Shown one piece after another: positions 35,584 through 46,876 of a DNA stretch of 64,000 nucleotides (the stretch's first letter is position 1; each line of letters starts with the position of its first letter). The notes under the pieces were generated by a model. The model did not search any database, was not told the origin of the DNA, and saw nothing but the letters and a program-made list of their open reading frames with translations. Made by a program: the position numbers and the translations under genes. This DNA comes from Butyrivibrio sp. NC2002 (lineage in GTDB: Bacteria > Bacillota > Clostridia > Lachnospirales > Lachnospiraceae), in NCBI RefSeq assembly GCF_000702265.1, contig NZ_KL370880.1:124001-188000 (forward strand), given 5' to 3'.

Positions 35584-36789
35584 ATGACAAAGATTGCAGT
35601 ACTTGGCTATGGCACGGTGGGGAGCGGAGTTGCCTTATGCTTTGACGAAAATGGTGCCCAGATTGAAGACAGTTGTGGGGACAAGATAGAGATTAAATAC
35701 ATACTGGATCTTCGTGATTTTCCCGGAGATAAGCATGAAGATAAAGTGGTTCATGACTTTGATATCATTTTAAACGATCCTGAGGTTGAAGTTATATGCG
35801 AGACCATGGGAGGAATCGAGCCTGCATTTACTTTTGAGAAAAAAGCTCTCATGAGCGGAAAGAGCGTATGTACTTCAAATAAGGAGCTGGTTGCAGCACA
35901 CGGACCTGAACTTGTTGAGCTGGCTGCACAGAACAATGTAAGCTACCTCTTTGAAGCAAGTGTTGGCGGCGGAATCCCGGTTCTTCGTTCAATGAATGAT
36001 TCAATAAGACATGAGAAGGTAGATTCCATAACAGGAATTCTTAACGGAACAACAAACTATATCCTGACCAAGATGGATCAGGAAGGCGCAGATTTTGACA
36101 GCGTGCTTAAGATAGCTCAGGAAAAGGGATATGCTGAGAGAAATCCCGAGGCTGACATCGAAGGACACGATGCCTGCAGAAAGACAGCGATTCTTGCTTC
36201 CATAATGAGCGGACAGTTTGTTAAGTACGAGGATATTTATACAGAGGGTATCACAAAGATATCCGGAGAAGATTTTGCTTATGCAAGAAGCCTTAAGATG
36301 GCGATCAAGCTTCTTGGAAGCTGCAAGAGAGAAAACGGTAAGTTCTTCGCGATGGTTGCTCCTTTCATGATTCCTTTTGATAACTCACTTGCAACCGTAA
36401 ACGGAGTATTTAATGCAATCGATGTTCACGGCAATATGCTCGGTGATGTTATGTATTACGGAAAAGGCGCAGGAAAGGAAGCTACAGCTTCTGCAGTAGT
36501 TGCCGATGTTATCGATATCGTAAAGCATAAGGGAAAACATATCGACTGGAACCTTAAGAACGTAGAAGCAACTGTAGCATCCAAGGATGATGATGTAAGA
36601 AGCTTTTTTGTAAGAGCTGATGAGGCAGCAAAAGATAAGGCTAAAGAGCTGTTTGAGGGACTTAGCGAGGTTTCATGTGATAGCGTAAAAGGTGAGTTTG
36701 CATTTATCACTTCTGAGATCACAGAGAAGGAATTTGAGGCTAAGTACAAAGAACTGACCGGTGCAAAGAGTTATATCAGAATGCTTTGA
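35584..36789 (+). CDS. hom: Homoserine dehydrogenase
   Basis: Reduces aspartate semialdehyde to homoserine on the way to threonine and methionine. The 401-residue protein has the nucleotide loop LGYGTVGSGVA, the CTSNKELVA segment, and GILNGTTNYILTKM followed by the catalytic acidic region (NPEADIEGHDACRK). The C-terminal ACT-like part is short and poorly conserved compared with B. subtilis Hom of about 433 residues. The ATG at 35584 lies 9 bases after AGGAGG; the GTG at 35578 is only 3 bases from it. lysC follows 32 bases downstream. Confidence 0.96.
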   Translation: MTKIAVLGYGTVGSGVALCFDENGAQIEDSCGDKIEIKYILDLRDFPGDKHEDKVVHDFDIILNDPEVEVICETMGGIEPAFTFEKKALMSGKSVCTSNKELVAAHGPELVELAAQNNVSYLFEASVGGGIPVLRSMNDSIRHEKVDSITGILNGTTNYILTKMDQEGADFDSVLKIAQEKGYAERNPEADIEGHDACRKTAILASIMSGQFVKYEDIYTEGITKISGEDFAYARSLKMAIKLLGSCKRENGKFFAMVAPFMIPFDNSLATVNGVFNAIDVHGNMLGDVMYYGKGAGKEATASAVVADVIDIVKHKGKHIDWNLKNVEATVASKDDDVRSFFVRADEAAKDKAKELFEGLSEVSCDSVKGEFAFITSEITEKEFEAKYKELTGAKSYIRML

Positions 36790-36821
36790 TAATTTTTTAG
36801 ATATGTGAGGATTATGAAAAA

Positions 36822-38141
36822 ATGAGTAAGGTAGTTAAATTCGGAGGAAGTTCACTTGCTGATGCAAAGCAGTTTCAGAAGGTAGGAGATATCATAAGGG
36901 CCGATGAGGAGAGGCACTTTGTGGTTGTATCTGCACCGGGAAAGAGATCAGGTTCTGATACAAAAGTAACTGATATGCTCTATTCCACTTATGCCCTTGC
37001 TGAAGAGGGAAAGGATTTTGGCAAAGAGCTCGCAGCTATTGAGGCAAGATATAATGAGATCATAAAAGGTCTTAAGCTTAAGCTTTCACTTAAGGAAGAA
37101 TTTGAAAAGATCGAGAAGAATTTCAAAGCTAAGGCAGGAAGCGACTACGCAGCATCAAGAGGCGAATACTTAAACGGTATTGTAATGTCTGCTTACCTTG
37201 GATTTGAATTTATTGATCCTGCTGAAGTTGTTCTTTTTGATGATGACGGAACTTTTGACGCAGAGATAACAAACAGAAGAGTTGCCAAAAGGCTCGCAGG
37301 GATGAAGAATGCGGTTATTTCCGGATTCTACGGAGCTTATGAAAACGGCAAGATCAAAACCTTCTCAAGAGGCGGTTCTGATATAACAGGATCAATCGTA
37401 GCAAGAGCAATACATGCAGATGTATACGAGAACTGGACTGACGTTTCAGGATTCCTTGTTGCAGATCCCAGGATCATCGACAGACCTCAGCCCATTGAGA
37501 CTATCACATATACAGAACTTCGAGAGCTTGCTTACATGGGCGCTTCCGTACTTCATGAGGATGCTATCTTCCCTGTCCGCAAGGAAGGTATTCCGATAAA
37601 TATAAGAAATACAAACAGACCTGATGACAGCGGCACATGGATTGTAGAATCCACAGCTAAGAAATCAAGCTATACTATCACAGGTATTGCCGGCAAAAAG
37701 GGATTTTGCTGTGTGAATATTCTAAAGGACATGATGAACTCTGAAGTTGGTTTTGTAAGAAAAGTCCTTCAGGCATTTGAAGATCAGGATATTTCAATCG
37801 AGCATGTTCCTTCAGGAATAGATACCATGACAGTATTTGTTGCACAGGATGAATTCATCGATAAAGAGCAGGCTGTTGTATCAGAGATCCACAGACTTGC
37901 AAAGCCCGATCTTCTTGAAATCGAATCCGATCTGGCTCTTATAGCGGTAGTTGGCCGCGGCATGAAGAGACAAAGAGGAACTGCTGCAAGAATCTTCTCA
38001 GCACTTGCTCATGTCAATGTAAATTGCCGAATGATCGATCAGGGTTCATCGGAGCTTAACATAATCATCGGTGTTGAAAACCGTGACTTTGAGAAGGCAA
38101 TAAAAGCAATCTACGATATTTTCGTAGTAACTCAGTTATAA
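36822..38141 (+). CDS. lysC: Aspartate kinase
   Basis: Phosphorylates aspartate, the first step to lysine, threonine and methionine. The 439-residue single enzyme has KFGGSSLADA at the N-terminus, TFSRGGSDITGSIVA and the conserved VADPRII segment, then two ACT domains at about 305-435 (MNSEVGFVRKVLQAF and TAARIFSALAHVNVN). Fused ACT domains mean feedback control by an end product. It ends the operon; a terminator shared with the converging gene follows at 38204-38241. Confidence 0.96.
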   Translation: MSKVVKFGGSSLADAKQFQKVGDIIRADEERHFVVVSAPGKRSGSDTKVTDMLYSTYALAEEGKDFGKELAAIEARYNEIIKGLKLKLSLKEEFEKIEKNFKAKAGSDYAASRGEYLNGIVMSAYLGFEFIDPAEVVLFDDDGTFDAEITNRRVAKRLAGMKNAVISGFYGAYENGKIKTFSRGGSDITGSIVARAIHADVYENWTDVSGFLVADPRIIDRPQPIETITYTELRELAYMGASVLHEDAIFPVRKEGIPINIRNTNRPDDSGTWIVESTAKKSSYTITGIAGKKGFCCVNILKDMMNSEVGFVRKVLQAFEDQDISIEHVPSGIDTMTVFVAQDEFIDKEQAVVSEIHRLAKPDLLEIESDLALIAVVGRGMKRQRGTAARIFSALAHVNVNCRMIDQGSSELNIIIGVENRDFEKAIKAIYDIFVVTQL

Positions 38142-38203
38142 ATTCCTGCTTTTTTCAAAAACGGGAACCGCCCGCAAGAAGTCATAAATTATTAAAAGGA
38201 AAT

Positions 38204-38241
38204 AAAAAATGACAGTGGCAAAAGTGCTACTGTCATTTTTT
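38204..38241. terminator. Bidirectional terminator between lysC and the minus-strand gene
   Basis: AAAAAATGACAGT (38204-38216) and ACTGTCATTTTTT (38229-38241) are exact complements, giving a T-run on each strand. Confidence 0.9.
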
Positions 38242-38254
38242 ATAAGTCCTCATT

Positions 38255-38923
38255 TTAACCTTCAAGAAGATATCGTATAAAATCTGCCGCAGTATCCTGA
38301 TGGTTACTGCTTATTACGACTCCTGCAATGGGAGTTTCAAGGGCATAACATTCGCTGGATGCAAGAAGTGAATTATCTTCCATGACTATTCCTACAGGTA
38401 TTTCTTCATCAAATCCTTCGGGTGTTGCGTAGATAACTCTGTCACCGAGGGCATCAAGCTCTTCTTTACTAAAGAATTTTCCGAGGTCATCATACATTCC
38501 GTTATTTGCGTAATTATCGAAAACCGCTTTGTCTGCGAGCATTACATCCAGCTCATTTGCAGCGACCTGTGCATATATTTTTTCCATTGAAGGAATTGAA
38601 TACTGATCTGTTCCTGTTAAAGAAATTGTGGTTGCCGCATCTATGAAAACCTGAGTTTCACTTGTATCTATGCCTTCTTTTTCTGCAAAGGCATTCTCCA
38701 TATCTTCCATGTCATTCATGGTGTTAGCATTGATAAATACTGCATTTAAAGCATAAGGCTTATTGTTTGTGATATCTCTTATAAGCATACTGAAGAAAAC
38801 TATCAGGCAGACGCCCACGATCACGTGAATTTTGTAGTAATCCCAGAAGTAATCCCAATATGCTTTAAAGCCCATTCCCTTTAGGGCTTGCCATTGACTT
38901 CTTTTTTCTTCATTGATATTCAT
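38255..38923 (-). CDS. Membrane-anchored protein of unknown function
   Basis: A 222-residue protein. Residues 1-30 are cytosolic, with an aromatic patch (AYWDYFWDYYKIH); one membrane helix spans about 32-48. The outside domain has the layout of a small binding-protein-like lobe: ALNAVFINANTMND, then a helix-strand series with ANELDVMLADKAVFDNYANNGMYDDLGKFF. That phrase recalls type-2 solute-binding folds, but the protein is too short for a full binding protein. AGGAG lies 8 bases before the ATG. Similar proteins occur in Lachnospiraceae without known function, as far as I recall. Confidence 0.7.
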   Translation of the reverse strand: MNINEEKRSQWQALKGMGFKAYWDYFWDYYKIHVIVGVCLIVFFSMLIRDITNNKPYALNAVFINANTMNDMEDMENAFAEKEGIDTSETQVFIDAATTISLTGTDQYSIPSMEKIYAQVAANELDVMLADKAVFDNYANNGMYDDLGKFFSKEELDALGDRVIYATPEGFDEEIPVGIVMEDNSLLASSECYALETPIAGVVISSNHQDTAADFIRYLLEG

Positions 38924-38955
38924 TTTTTAGACTCCTAAATGTGATATAATAATTC

Positions 38956-38984
38956 TTGCAAGTTTTATCTAGTTAATATATCAT
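38956..38984 (+). promoter_or_regulatory. Sigma-A promoter for the DUF6106 gene
   Basis: TTGCAA (38956-38961), a 17-base spacer and TATCAT (38979-38984). A separate TGATATAAT lies just upstream (38942-38950) and could be a second start. Confidence 0.5.
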
Positions 38985-39022
38985 ATCCTTTAAAAAATGA
39001 ATAGGAAGGAAAAAAAGGTTAA

Positions 39023-39529
39023 ATGATGAGTGACAACAGTTACGTGGAGCTTTTGGTTGCCAGAAAAGTTTCACCGCTGATGCTTTGTTTAAAGTATCTG
39101 CTAATAGTACTGGCAGCATTTTCTTTTCTTTTGGGGTTCTTGGGGAATATAATCTTCATCATCATTTTCATCGCATTTGCGGTGGGCGTGTATTTTGTAT
39201 CTCTTAACGCATCTATTGAGTATGAATATCAGTATTGCGAACGAGAAATCACAGTGGACAAAATTCTTAATAAAAGCAGAAGAAAAAAGGTTGCCACTTT
39301 TGAAGTGGAGCGTATGGAAGCATTTGCTCCTTCAAAGTCCTATCATCTGGATGAGTATCGTAACAAAGACAGTTACAGAAAGCTCGATTTTTCTTCGGGA
39401 ATAGAAAATCAGCCTGACACAACCTACACAATGTACTACGACGGTAGAGAAAAGGTTATTTTCGAACCCAACAAAGAATTTGTTGATGCAATTAAGAATG
39501 TAGCACCTCGAAAAGTTTTCACAGATTAA
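39023..39529 (+). CDS. DUF6106-like membrane protein
   Basis: A 168-residue protein with two close membrane helices (about 18-37 and 40-60) followed by a soluble beta-rich domain (VDKILNKSRRKKVATFEVERMEAFAP, YDGREKVIFEPNKEF) that recalls PH-like membrane proteins. Function is unknown. Two neighbouring ATG codons (39023, 39026) are possible; the second has the better distance to AAAAGG. guaB starts 20 bases after it, so the two are probably co-transcribed. Confidence 0.7.
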   Translation: MMSDNSYVELLVARKVSPLMLCLKYLLIVLAAFSFLLGFLGNIIFIIIFIAFAVGVYFVSLNASIEYEYQYCEREITVDKILNKSRRKKVATFEVERMEAFAPSKSYHLDEYRNKDSYRKLDFSSGIENQPDTTYTMYYDGREKVIFEPNKEFVDAIKNVAPRKVFTD

Positions 39530-39546
39530 CAGATAACAGGAGATAA

Positions 39547-41004
<1,458 letters not shown>

Positions 41005-41030
41005 TTTATAAGGAATCAGGAGGCGGATTT

Positions 41031-43691
41031 TTGGAAAAGGAAGGCAATTTAAGCCCTTTTAATTCCATGAAAATTAATGACAAGGAACTTCGCAGATGGC
41101 AGGAAAGTTATAGTGCCATGGCTGGAGTTTTCTTGTGCTGCCTTGGCCCTGGCGGAGAAAAGATAATCGATTTTGCAGGTAATCCGCTGGATGTTGCAGA
41201 GATCAAGAAAGCAGTTCCCGATGTTCACATCATGAATATTTTCCAGAGGGTTACAGAAAGCGACCTGGAAGATCAGGCTGTTGAGAGAACCCTTGTTCCG
41301 AATATCAGGATGGGAGCAGTTGCAATCAAGGTCAAAGGACTTATCTCCTTTGTCTGGATAGCATGCGCTGTTTTGAGCGATGCCGAATATGAAAAGGAAC
41401 TCTATGAGAACGATCCTGCAGAAAATATCTCTCTTACTACGACCGAAAAGAAATTCTACAATTCACTGGACTTTTTGCGGGTTACATCTTTAGCACTCGC
41501 CAGAGCCTATAAATCCCAGAATGATGCAGCAGCTACTTCTGCTGTGACATTTAAGAAAACTGAAGATTATAAGCTTTCATTCCGCAGAGCGGAGATCATG
41601 ACAGAGATCGTATCAATGCTTGACAGCGATGATGAGATCGAAGTTGTAATGCAGAAGATACTAAGGAAAATCTGTGAGTATCTGAACATAAGCAATGCTT
41701 TTATCTGCAGGATACATACTGAAGATAAGCTCATGGATATTGTTGTTGAGTGGATGCTCGACGGACAATACAAAGTTTTTGAGGAAGATACGGATCTTGA
41801 TAGATGCTGGTTCCTTGGAAGCACACAGCTTACCGCTGTTTCCGCAAGTACTTCAATGAATGCAGGAGAAAAGGAACAACTCGAGGATCTTGGAATCTAT
41901 GCGGTGGTCTCAATACCTATCGTCATAGTAGATCAGATTCCGTTCTATGCATGTTTTGCAGAGACCAGAGAGAACAGAGAGTGGGTTGTTAATGACATCA
42001 AGTTCATAAATGACTCAATCAAGATCCTGCAGAACATCATTACAAAGAGAATCCAGAGGAACTCTATTGCAAGCTCTTTCCATTCACTTGAAGCAGTTCT
42101 TGATAATGTGGGAAGTTCTATATATGTAAGGTGCATGAAAACTGATGAAATGCTTTTTGCAAACAGAAGTCTTCGCAAGTATTTCGCAAGAGAACTTCAG
42201 AAAAATGAATTAAAAGATCTCTTTGAAGCTAATATTCCGCCCAGAAGTCACAGCGGAAATTATGAGATATATTACGAAGCAAAGGACAGATGGTACGACC
42301 TGTACTATACAAGGATCAGGTGGGTTGACGGAAGACTGGTATCACTGTGTGCTTTGTATGAGATAACCGAGAAAAAGATATACCAAAAGAGAATAGAGCA
42401 GCAGGCTTATACAGATTTCTTAACAGGCCTGTATAACAGATTGTGCTGCGAAAGAGACCTTGTCGAATATGTTGAGAAAGCCAAGAAAACAGGTACTAAG
42501 GGCATGCTCATGTACCTTGACCTTGATGACTTTAAGAAGATAAATGACGGACTTGGACATCAGTATGGTGATGTCCTTTTGCAGGATATATCATCTGCGA
42601 TAAAGTCGATCGACGGAGTTCAGAACTCCTGCTACAGAATGGGCGGAGATGAATTTGTAATTATTGTTCCGCCTGAAAGCTATAATAAATTAGGCAGCAT
42701 TCTCGAGGAGATAAAGAGAGCGTTCGCAACACCCTGGTATCTGAAGGATGGAGATTATTACTGCACCATGAGTATGGGTATGGTTGAATTCCCTTCCGGC
42801 GGTGATACTGTTGAGGAGCTTATCCGTAAATCCGATATTGCGATGTATGAAGCTAAGAAGTCAGGTAAAAACAGGATTTCTCAGTACTCTGACAGCATAG
42901 ACGCATCATCCATAAGAAGACTTGATATGGAAAAGGCTATGCACAAGGCAGTTGAGGATGATTGCAGAGAGTTTGAAGTTTATTATCAGCCTGTAATGAG
43001 CATAGACGGCAAAAAGGATGAGATCGTTGCTGTAGAAGCATTTGTAAGATGGAACAGCAGAATGCTCGGTTATATAAGCCCGGCCGAGTTTATTTCGCTT
43101 GCGGAGTATCTGGGACTGATAAATCCTATAGGCGAATATGTATTCAGAGAGGCGACTAAGAAGTGCGGCGAGTGGAGCAAGAAGCTCGGAAAAGAGCTCA
43201 GCGTATTTGTTAATATGTCCGTTGTACAGCTTATGCAGCCGGATTTATCTGTGAAGCTAAAAGAAGCTGTTGATGATGCAAAGATAAAGCCCGAGCAGCT
43301 TGTGCTTGATGTTACTGAAGCGCTGACCATGAATAATACAGAGAGAACAGGCGGCGCCATAAATAAGATCAAAGAGATGGGAGTCAGATTCTCACTTGAT
43401 GATTTTGGTACCGGATACAGCTCGATAAATGGCCTTAGAGCGCTCAATTTTGCTTCGATCAAGGTTGATAAGAGCATAACATCAGAACTTGAAACAGAGA
43501 CCTATGCAAAGTCTCTTATTGTATCACTTGTTGATCTGTCGGGTGCTTTGGGCGCAAAGATATGCGTAGAAGGTATCGAGAAGAAATCACAGCTTGATAT
43601 CCTTAAAAAGCTTAAAGTCCCTTATGTTCAGGGAACATATTACAGCATTCCCGTACCGGCAGAGGAATTTGAAAAGAAATATATAAAATAA
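41031..43691 (+). CDS. Bifunctional GGDEF-EAL c-di-GMP protein with GAF and PAS-like sensors
   Basis: An 886-residue soluble signalling protein. Residues about 15-130 may be a PocR-like sensor (weak). A GAF domain spans about 185-345 and a PAS-like region about 350-445. GGDEF spans about 455-610 with an intact GGDEF at 538-542, and EAL spans about 640-880. The EAL motif reads EAF at 669-671, but the metal and catalytic residues seem present: Asn in VNMS, the DDFGTGYSS pair (790-791), the Lys in IKVDKS and the Glu in VEGIEKK. Both making and breaking c-di-GMP are possible. The TTG start is supported by AGGAGG 7 bases upstream. Confidence 0.9.
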   Translation: MEKEGNLSPFNSMKINDKELRRWQESYSAMAGVFLCCLGPGGEKIIDFAGNPLDVAEIKKAVPDVHIMNIFQRVTESDLEDQAVERTLVPNIRMGAVAIKVKGLISFVWIACAVLSDAEYEKELYENDPAENISLTTTEKKFYNSLDFLRVTSLALARAYKSQNDAAATSAVTFKKTEDYKLSFRRAEIMTEIVSMLDSDDEIEVVMQKILRKICEYLNISNAFICRIHTEDKLMDIVVEWMLDGQYKVFEEDTDLDRCWFLGSTQLTAVSASTSMNAGEKEQLEDLGIYAVVSIPIVIVDQIPFYACFAETRENREWVVNDIKFINDSIKILQNIITKRIQRNSIASSFHSLEAVLDNVGSSIYVRCMKTDEMLFANRSLRKYFARELQKNELKDLFEANIPPRSHSGNYEIYYEAKDRWYDLYYTRIRWVDGRLVSLCALYEITEKKIYQKRIEQQAYTDFLTGLYNRLCCERDLVEYVEKAKKTGTKGMLMYLDLDDFKKINDGLGHQYGDVLLQDISSAIKSIDGVQNSCYRMGGDEFVIIVPPESYNKLGSILEEIKRAFATPWYLKDGDYYCTMSMGMVEFPSGGDTVEELIRKSDIAMYEAKKSGKNRISQYSDSIDASSIRRLDMEKAMHKAVEDDCREFEVYYQPVMSIDGKKDEIVAVEAFVRWNSRMLGYISPAEFISLAEYLGLINPIGEYVFREATKKCGEWSKKLGKELSVFVNMSVVQLMQPDLSVKLKEAVDDAKIKPEQLVLDVTEALTMNNTERTGGAINKIKEMGVRFSLDDFGTGYSSINGLRALNFASIKVDKSITSELETETYAKSLIVSLVDLSGALGAKICVEGIEKKSQLDILKKLKVPYVQGTYYSIPVPAEEFEKKYIK

Positions 43692-43738
43692 ACCGCATAA
43701 TGCCGTATTTTGCGATAGATGCAAATCGCCGGTTTTTT
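43690..43738 (+). terminator. Terminator-like hairpin before glnS
   Basis: Outer pairing AAACCG (43690-43695) / CGGTTT (43730-43735), inner pairing GCGAT (43712-43716) / ATCGC (43725-43729), then a TTTTTT run. Confidence 0.55.
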
Positions 43739-43782
43739 GTGGTAGAATTATAGAAAAACTAATTAGATTGGAATTACGAAAC

Positions 43783-45444
43783 ATGTCAGAAGAATCAAGA
43801 AACTTTATTGAGCAGGAAATCGACAAGGACTTAAAGGAAGGAGTCTATGACCACGTTGTAACGAGATTTCCTCCGGAGCCTAATGGCTTTTTGCATATTG
43901 GACATGCTAAGAGCATACTCTTAAACTACGGTCTTGCCAAAGAATACAACGGCAAATTCAATATGAGATTTGACGATACCAACCCCACTAAAGAGAAGTC
44001 CGAATTTATGGATGCCATAATCGAGGATGTTAAGTGGCTTGGCGCTGATTACGAAGATAGATTGTATCATGCATCCGATTATTTTGATGAGATGTATGAG
44101 AATGCAATAAAGCTTATCAAAAAGGGTAAGGCTTATGTCTCAGAGCTTACTGCCGATGAGATGAGAGAGTACAGAGGAACTCTTACAGAGCCCGGAAAAA
44201 ATGACCCTAACAGAGACAGAAGCATTGAAGAAAACTTAAGATTATTCGAGGAGATGAAGAGTGGCAAGGTCGAAGATGGAGCCATGACTCTTAGAGCAAA
44301 GATCGATATGGCATCTCCTAACATCAATATGCGTGACCCGATCATTTACAGAGTTGCACATATGACACATGCACGTACAGGCGATAAATGGTGCATTTAT
44401 CCGATGTATGATTTTGCACATCCTATTGAAGATGCGGTTGAAGGAATCACACATTCTATCTGTACACTTGAGTTCGAAGACCACAGACCTTTATATGACT
44501 GGGTTAAGATAGAGTGCGGTTATGAGAATCCCCCGCGTCAGATTGAGTTTGCAAAGCTTTATCTTAAGAATGTTGTAACAGGAAAGAGATATATCAAGAA
44601 GCTTGTAGAGGATAAGATCGTTGACGGCTGGGATGATCCCAGACTTGTTTCGATTGCAGCTCTTAGAAGAAGAGGTTTTACTCCTGAATCTATTCAGAAG
44701 TTTGTAGAGCTTTGCGGAGTAAGTAAAGCTAATTCAACAGCTGATTATGCAATGCTTGAGTACTGCATAAGAGAGGACTTAAAGCCCAAGGCAAAGAGAA
44801 TGCTTGCTATCCTCGATCCGGTTAAGCTTATAATCGACAACTATCCGGAAGGACAGATCGAAGAGCTCGATATTGAGAATAATAAAGAGGCTCCGGAGCT
44901 CGGAAGCAGAAAGATTCCTTTTGGAAGAGAACTGTATGTTGAGAGAGAAGACTTCATGGAAGAGCCTCCGAAGAAGTACTTCAGATTGTTCCCCGGTAAT
45001 GAAGTAAGACTCATGAATGCATATTTTGTAACATGTACAGGATGTGTAAAGGATGAGAACGGCGTAGTTACTGAGATCCATTGTACTTATGATCCTGAAA
45101 CCAGAGGCGGAGACAGTGCTGACGGAAGGAAGGTGAAAGGAACTATCCACTGGGTAAGTGCTACTGAGTGCATTGATGCAGAGGTTCGTCTGTATGAAAA
45201 TATCATAGATGAGGAAAAGGGCGTATACAACGAAGACGGTTCACTTAACCTTAACCCTAATTCAATTACTGTGATAAAGAATGCCAAGCTTGAGCCTGAG
45301 CTTGCAAAGAGCGAGGCTTATGAGAAGTTCCAGTTTGTCAGAAATGGTTATTTCTGCGTGGATTATAAGGATTCAACACCCGGTAAGCCGGTATTTAACA
45401 GAATCGTGTCGCTAAAGAGTTCATTTGTTTTACCGAAGGCATAA
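43783..45444 (+). CDS. glnS: Glutaminyl-tRNA synthetase
   Basis: Charges tRNA-Gln directly with glutamine. The HIGH motif is in [16 protein letters not shown] and the family phrase [10 protein letters not shown] follows. The region [24 protein letters not shown] fits GlnRS rather than GluRS. The place of the second ATP motif (MSKRK in E. coli) reads TGKRY ([12 protein letters not shown]). The C-terminal beta-barrels for anticodon binding are complete. The ATG at 43783 is chosen; a TTG at 43768 would add five residues. Total length is 553 residues, normal for GlnRS. Confidence 0.94.
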   Translation: MSEESRNFIEQEIDKDLKEGVYDHVVTRFPPEPNGFLHIGHAKSILLNYGLAKEYNGKFNMRFDDTNPTKEKSEFMDAIIEDVKWLGADYEDRLYHASDYFDEMYENAIKLIKKGKAYVSELTADEMREYRGTLTEPGKNDPNRDRSIEENLRLFEEMKSGKVEDGAMTLRAKIDMASPNINMRDPIIYRVAHMTHARTGDKWCIYPMYDFAHPIEDAVEGITHSICTLEFEDHRPLYDWVKIECGYENPPRQIEFAKLYLKNVVTGKRYIKKLVEDKIVDGWDDPRLVSIAALRRRGFTPESIQKFVELCGVSKANSTADYAMLEYCIREDLKPKAKRMLAILDPVKLIIDNYPEGQIEELDIENNKEAPELGSRKIPFGRELYVEREDFMEEPPKKYFRLFPGNEVRLMNAYFVTCTGCVKDENGVVTEIHCTYDPETRGGDSADGRKVKGTIHWVSATECIDAEVRLYENIIDEEKGVYNEDGSLNLNPNSITVIKNAKLEPELAKSEAYEKFQFVRNGYFCVDYKDSTPGKPVFNRIVSLKSSFVLPKA

Positions 45445-45470
45445 GTTTTTTCATATTATGAGGTGGGATT

Positions 45471-46331
45471 ATGGGATTTTTAGACGGTTTAAAGAAATTT
45501 GGTCTTGGAAACATTGAAGAAGAGGACTTGTATGAAGAGCCCAAGAAGGCGCAGGTCAAAAAGGAAGAGGTAAAAAAAGAGGTTGTTCCTTTAAATGAGG
45601 AGACGCTTCTGTTTGATAAGAAGTATACCTGTCCTATTTGCGACAAACAGTTTGAATCAAAGACAGTCAGATCCGGCAAGGTTAGAACCAAGGGCGTTGA
45701 TATTGACTTAAGACCTGATTATGATGAGATCGATCAGATCAAGTATGACATTATAACCTGCCCGAAGTGTGGATATTCTGCTCTTGCAAGATATTACGGA
45801 AACCTCACAAAGTTTCAGTGTGATGAGATAAGAAGCAAGATAAGTGCGAACTATAAGGAACAGAAATTCTCCGGAACAACCTATAGCTACGAAGAAGCCC
45901 ATATGAGATATGAGCTTGCCATAGCAACTGCCATGGTAAAGAAGGCTAAGAATTCTGAAAAAGCTTATCTTTGCCTGAAGATGGCATGGCTTTTAAGAGG
46001 AGAGACACAAAGACTTGATCCTAATGCAGAGGGATATGAAGAGAAGAAGAAGTCCAATGATGAGCAGGAAAAAGAACTGCTCAAAAAGGCTCTTGATGGA
46101 TTTGTGATCGCAAGACAGAGCGAGACTCCTCCGATTGCCGGAATGGATGAACTTACACTTGATTATCTTATGGGAGCACTTGGACTTGAAACCGGTGATT
46201 TTGATGTTGCCAACAAAATGGTAGGTTCGATAATTACTTCAAGGACTGCTAATTCCAGACTAAAGGATAAGGCTAAAGATCTAAAAGACAAGATCAAGGA
46301 AGAAATGGAAAAGACAAAAGCTGCCAAATAA
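45471..46331 (+). CDS. DUF2225 family protein
   Basis: A 286-residue cytosolic protein of unknown function. An N-terminal charged stretch (about 1-45) is followed by a zinc-binding pair of CxxC motifs (CPICDKQF and CPKCGYSALARYY) and then helical TPR-like repeats (about 135-275: YELAIATAMVKKAKNSEKAYLCLKMAWLLRG). This order is the DUF2225 pattern. It starts 26 bases after glnS behind AGGTGGG and ends at a shared terminator. Confidence 0.85.
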   Translation: MGFLDGLKKFGLGNIEEEDLYEEPKKAQVKKEEVKKEVVPLNEETLLFDKKYTCPICDKQFESKTVRSGKVRTKGVDIDLRPDYDEIDQIKYDIITCPKCGYSALARYYGNLTKFQCDEIRSKISANYKEQKFSGTTYSYEEAHMRYELAIATAMVKKAKNSEKAYLCLKMAWLLRGETQRLDPNAEGYEEKKKSNDEQEKELLKKALDGFVIARQSETPPIAGMDELTLDYLMGALGLETGDFDVANKMVGSIITSRTANSRLKDKAKDLKDKIKEEMEKTKAAK

Positions 46332-46345
46332 AGAGCAAAAAATAA

Positions 46346-46383
46346 GACTGTAGAGAGCAAATGCTTTCTACAGTCATTTTTTT
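46346..46383. terminator. Bidirectional terminator after the DUF2225 gene
   Basis: A 13-bp stem (46346-46358 with 46363-46375, one G-U), loop AAAT, then seven T. On the other strand the stem is followed by a T-rich stretch. Confidence 0.88.
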
Positions 46384-46420
46384 AAAGAGTACAATCCATT
46401 TTTTTAAAGAGCACCATCCA
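46377..46420. repeat. 22-bp tandem duplication at the 3' end of the small acidic gene
   Basis: Two copies, 46377-46398 and 46399-46420, differ at two positions. The second copy holds the stop and last codons of the minus-strand gene; the first lies just past the stop. Confidence 0.9.
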
Positions 46421-46718
46421 TTTTCTTAAGATCATTTATGTCTTCGTCTTCTTCGTCATCAAAGAATTCTTCTGTTTTCTCAGGTGTATCTTCTGCGTCA
46501 TCTGAAGCATCTTCTGATTCTGAACCAAGATTTACATAACGTCTTTTGAAAGATGAAGTAGTTTCTTCAAGGTCATCCTCGAAATCGTCAGCATCTTCGA
46601 AATCATCGAAGTCATCATCTAATTCAGTATCCTTCTGAGTTAAATAATAGTATACTCCGGCAGCGGCAGCACCTGCGGCTGCAGCAAAGAGAACAATTTT
46701 TCCAAAATGTTTTGCCAT
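46404..46718 (-). CDS. Small acidic membrane-anchored protein
   Basis: A 104-residue protein of unknown function. One membrane helix with an Ala/Gly-rich core (LFAAAAGAAAAGVYYYL, about 9-26) is followed by a tail dominated by Asp and Glu (DDDFDDFEDADDFEDD). The ATG at 46718 has GAGGAGG five bases upstream; an in-frame ATG at 46745 has no site. The acidic tail may be disordered. The very end, KKMDGAL, is coded by one copy of a 22-bp tandem repeat. Confidence 0.72.
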   Translation of the reverse strand: MAKHFGKIVLFAAAAGAAAAGVYYYLTQKDTELDDDFDDFEDADDFEDDLEETTSSFKRRYVNLGSESEDASDDAEDTPEKTEEFFDDEEDEDINDLKKMDGAL

Positions 46719-46804
46719 ATTAGCCTCCTCGTAAGAGAAATTCATAGTACAAAGATGATTTTAATACAAATCGTCAGATAAGAAAAGCATTTAAAGCTAA
46801 ATCG

Positions 46805-46848
46805 TTGAATTAATTCGCTTAAAATGGTATATTGAAATGGACTAGTCC
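46805..46848 (+). promoter_or_regulatory. Sigma-A promoter with overlapping palindrome (TetR operator candidate)
   Basis: TTGAAT (46805-46810), a 17-base spacer and TATATT (46828-46833), then the perfect palindrome GGACTAGTCC at 46839-46848, right at the expected transcript start near 46840. Its place fits autorepression by the TetR protein encoded 29 bases further on. Confidence 0.65.
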
Positions 46849-46876
46849 GGTCAATTACAGGAGATGATTTTTTCAT

